The position numbers were made by a program, and so were the translations under genes. Below are positions 63,728 through 64,000 of a DNA stretch of 64,000 nt, in pieces. Numbering within the stretch: position 1 is the stretch's first letter; each line of letters starts with the position of its first letter. The DNA is from Bacillus sp. AFS029637 (GTDB taxonomy: Bacteria > Bacillota > Bacilli > Bacillales > Bacillaceae_G), in NCBI RefSeq assembly GCF_002584985.1, contig NZ_NUPZ01000031.1, forward strand, positions 7,565 to 71,564. The letters are read 5' to 3'. The notes beneath the pieces were generated by a model. That model was not told where the DNA came from. It did not search any database and was given only the letters and a program-made list of their open reading frames with translations.

Positions 63728-64000
63728 TGTAAGGTAGTAAGAATCCTATTTTTAATAGGGGTTGAAGTGTGGTAGTCAGGTTGGCTCGTAAAGATCGATT
63801 TATATAACTTAATAATCAACGAGGAAAGTTATTTGCACGGTAATGAAAGAAAACGGTACAATAGAAAGTAGGAATGCGGTATCGGTGTCATATGAGAACC
63901 TTTTGAACAACGAGCCGCGCTATAAGAGAAAGTACAAGAAGAAGTATGCTCATTCTAAAGGTTGCGTTCTTACAGTGAGTTGCTTATGATAAGGTGAAAC
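63728..64000 (+). promoter_or_regulatory. Promoter and leader of the next gene (outside the window)
   Basis: TTGCAC (63833-63838), an 18-base spacer and TACAAT (63857-63862) form a likely SigA promoter. About 130 bases of leader follow without T-box signs (no GGGTGGNACCGCG). AAGGTGAAAC at the edge looks like a ribosome binding site for a gene starting just outside. Confidence 0.5.

Noticed and set aside
63728-64000. Leader at the right edge examined for a T-box or riboswitch
   Set aside because: The conserved T-box bulge and known aptamer motifs are not found; only a promoter and a likely binding site are.

Overview
The window is low-GC Firmicute DNA. Gene content and order identify it as chromosome of a Bacillus cereus group member (B. 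cereus, B. anthracis or B. thuringiensis type). Evidence: strong purine-rich ribosome binding sites with frequent TTG/GTG starts, many endospore genes (dacB-spmAB, spoIVA, spoVIF, ypzI, yphB), a collagen-like exosporium-type relic, bacillithiol disulfide reductase, and a gene order that follows the B. subtilis ypuI-to-aroB arm with B. cereus-type differences. No rRNA, tRNA, CRISPR array, IS element or prophage was found.

Layout. 1-6.7 kb: the start of a Crp/Fnr regulator, small proteins, a TauE/SafE permease, the ykaA-pit phosphate pair and a class A penicillin-binding protein. 6.7-14.4 kb is the most accessory part: a collagen-like relic behind a soluble PAS histidine kinase, a DUF72 gene, a Fur-controlled small RNA candidate, a small ribbon-helix-helix-like protein, a catalytic-domain-only tyrosine recombinase, an orphan histidine kinase, a structured intergenic repeat candidate, and deoD. 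14.4-30 kb: mprF, ypuI, an Fe/Mn superoxide dismutase, dacB-spmA-spmB behind a good SigE-type promoter, rluB, resABC-resDE (cytochrome c maturation and redox sensing), a cobalamin adenosyltransferase and an M23/LysM protein. 30-42 kb: FMN riboswitch-ribU, ferredoxin with a Fur box in its promoter, ypbB-recQ-ypbD-ypbE-ypbG-merR-mecB, gudB with two cre sites, and a 78-residue membrane protein behind a LexA-like box. 42-64 kb: ypdA, ansA, ypfB-cmk, rpsA, fni, ypzI, yphA-yphB-capping protein, der-gpsA, spoVIF, yphE-yphF, spoIVA, hup, folE, hepS-menG-hepT, ndk, aroC-aroB and hisC.

How the genes work together. hepS, hepT and menG make and methylate the menaquinone side of the respiratory chain, and resABC mature its cytochromes under ResDE control. 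fni supplies the isoprenoid precursor. aroC and aroB feed chorismate to menaquinone, folate and aromatic amino acids, and hisC probably to tyrosine and phenylalanine. dacB, spmAB, spoIVA, spoVIF and yphB form spore cortex and coat.

Most of this is ordinary core genome, so I do not claim a wholly new multi-gene system. The strongest unusual signals are regulatory: (1) an unannotated Fur-controlled, C-rich sRNA candidate at 9.5-9.7 kb; (2) a small membrane protein with a LexA-like promoter at 40.7 kb; (3) a perfect 16-bp terminator-like hairpin inside the fni coding sequence; (4) an inverted repeat that would hide the ndk ribosome binding site only in read-through mRNA; (5) a MerR regulator whose cobalamin-binding domain has lost its ligand residues. 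All are read by eye from sequence. Family and synteny statements come from general knowledge and were not checked against databases.
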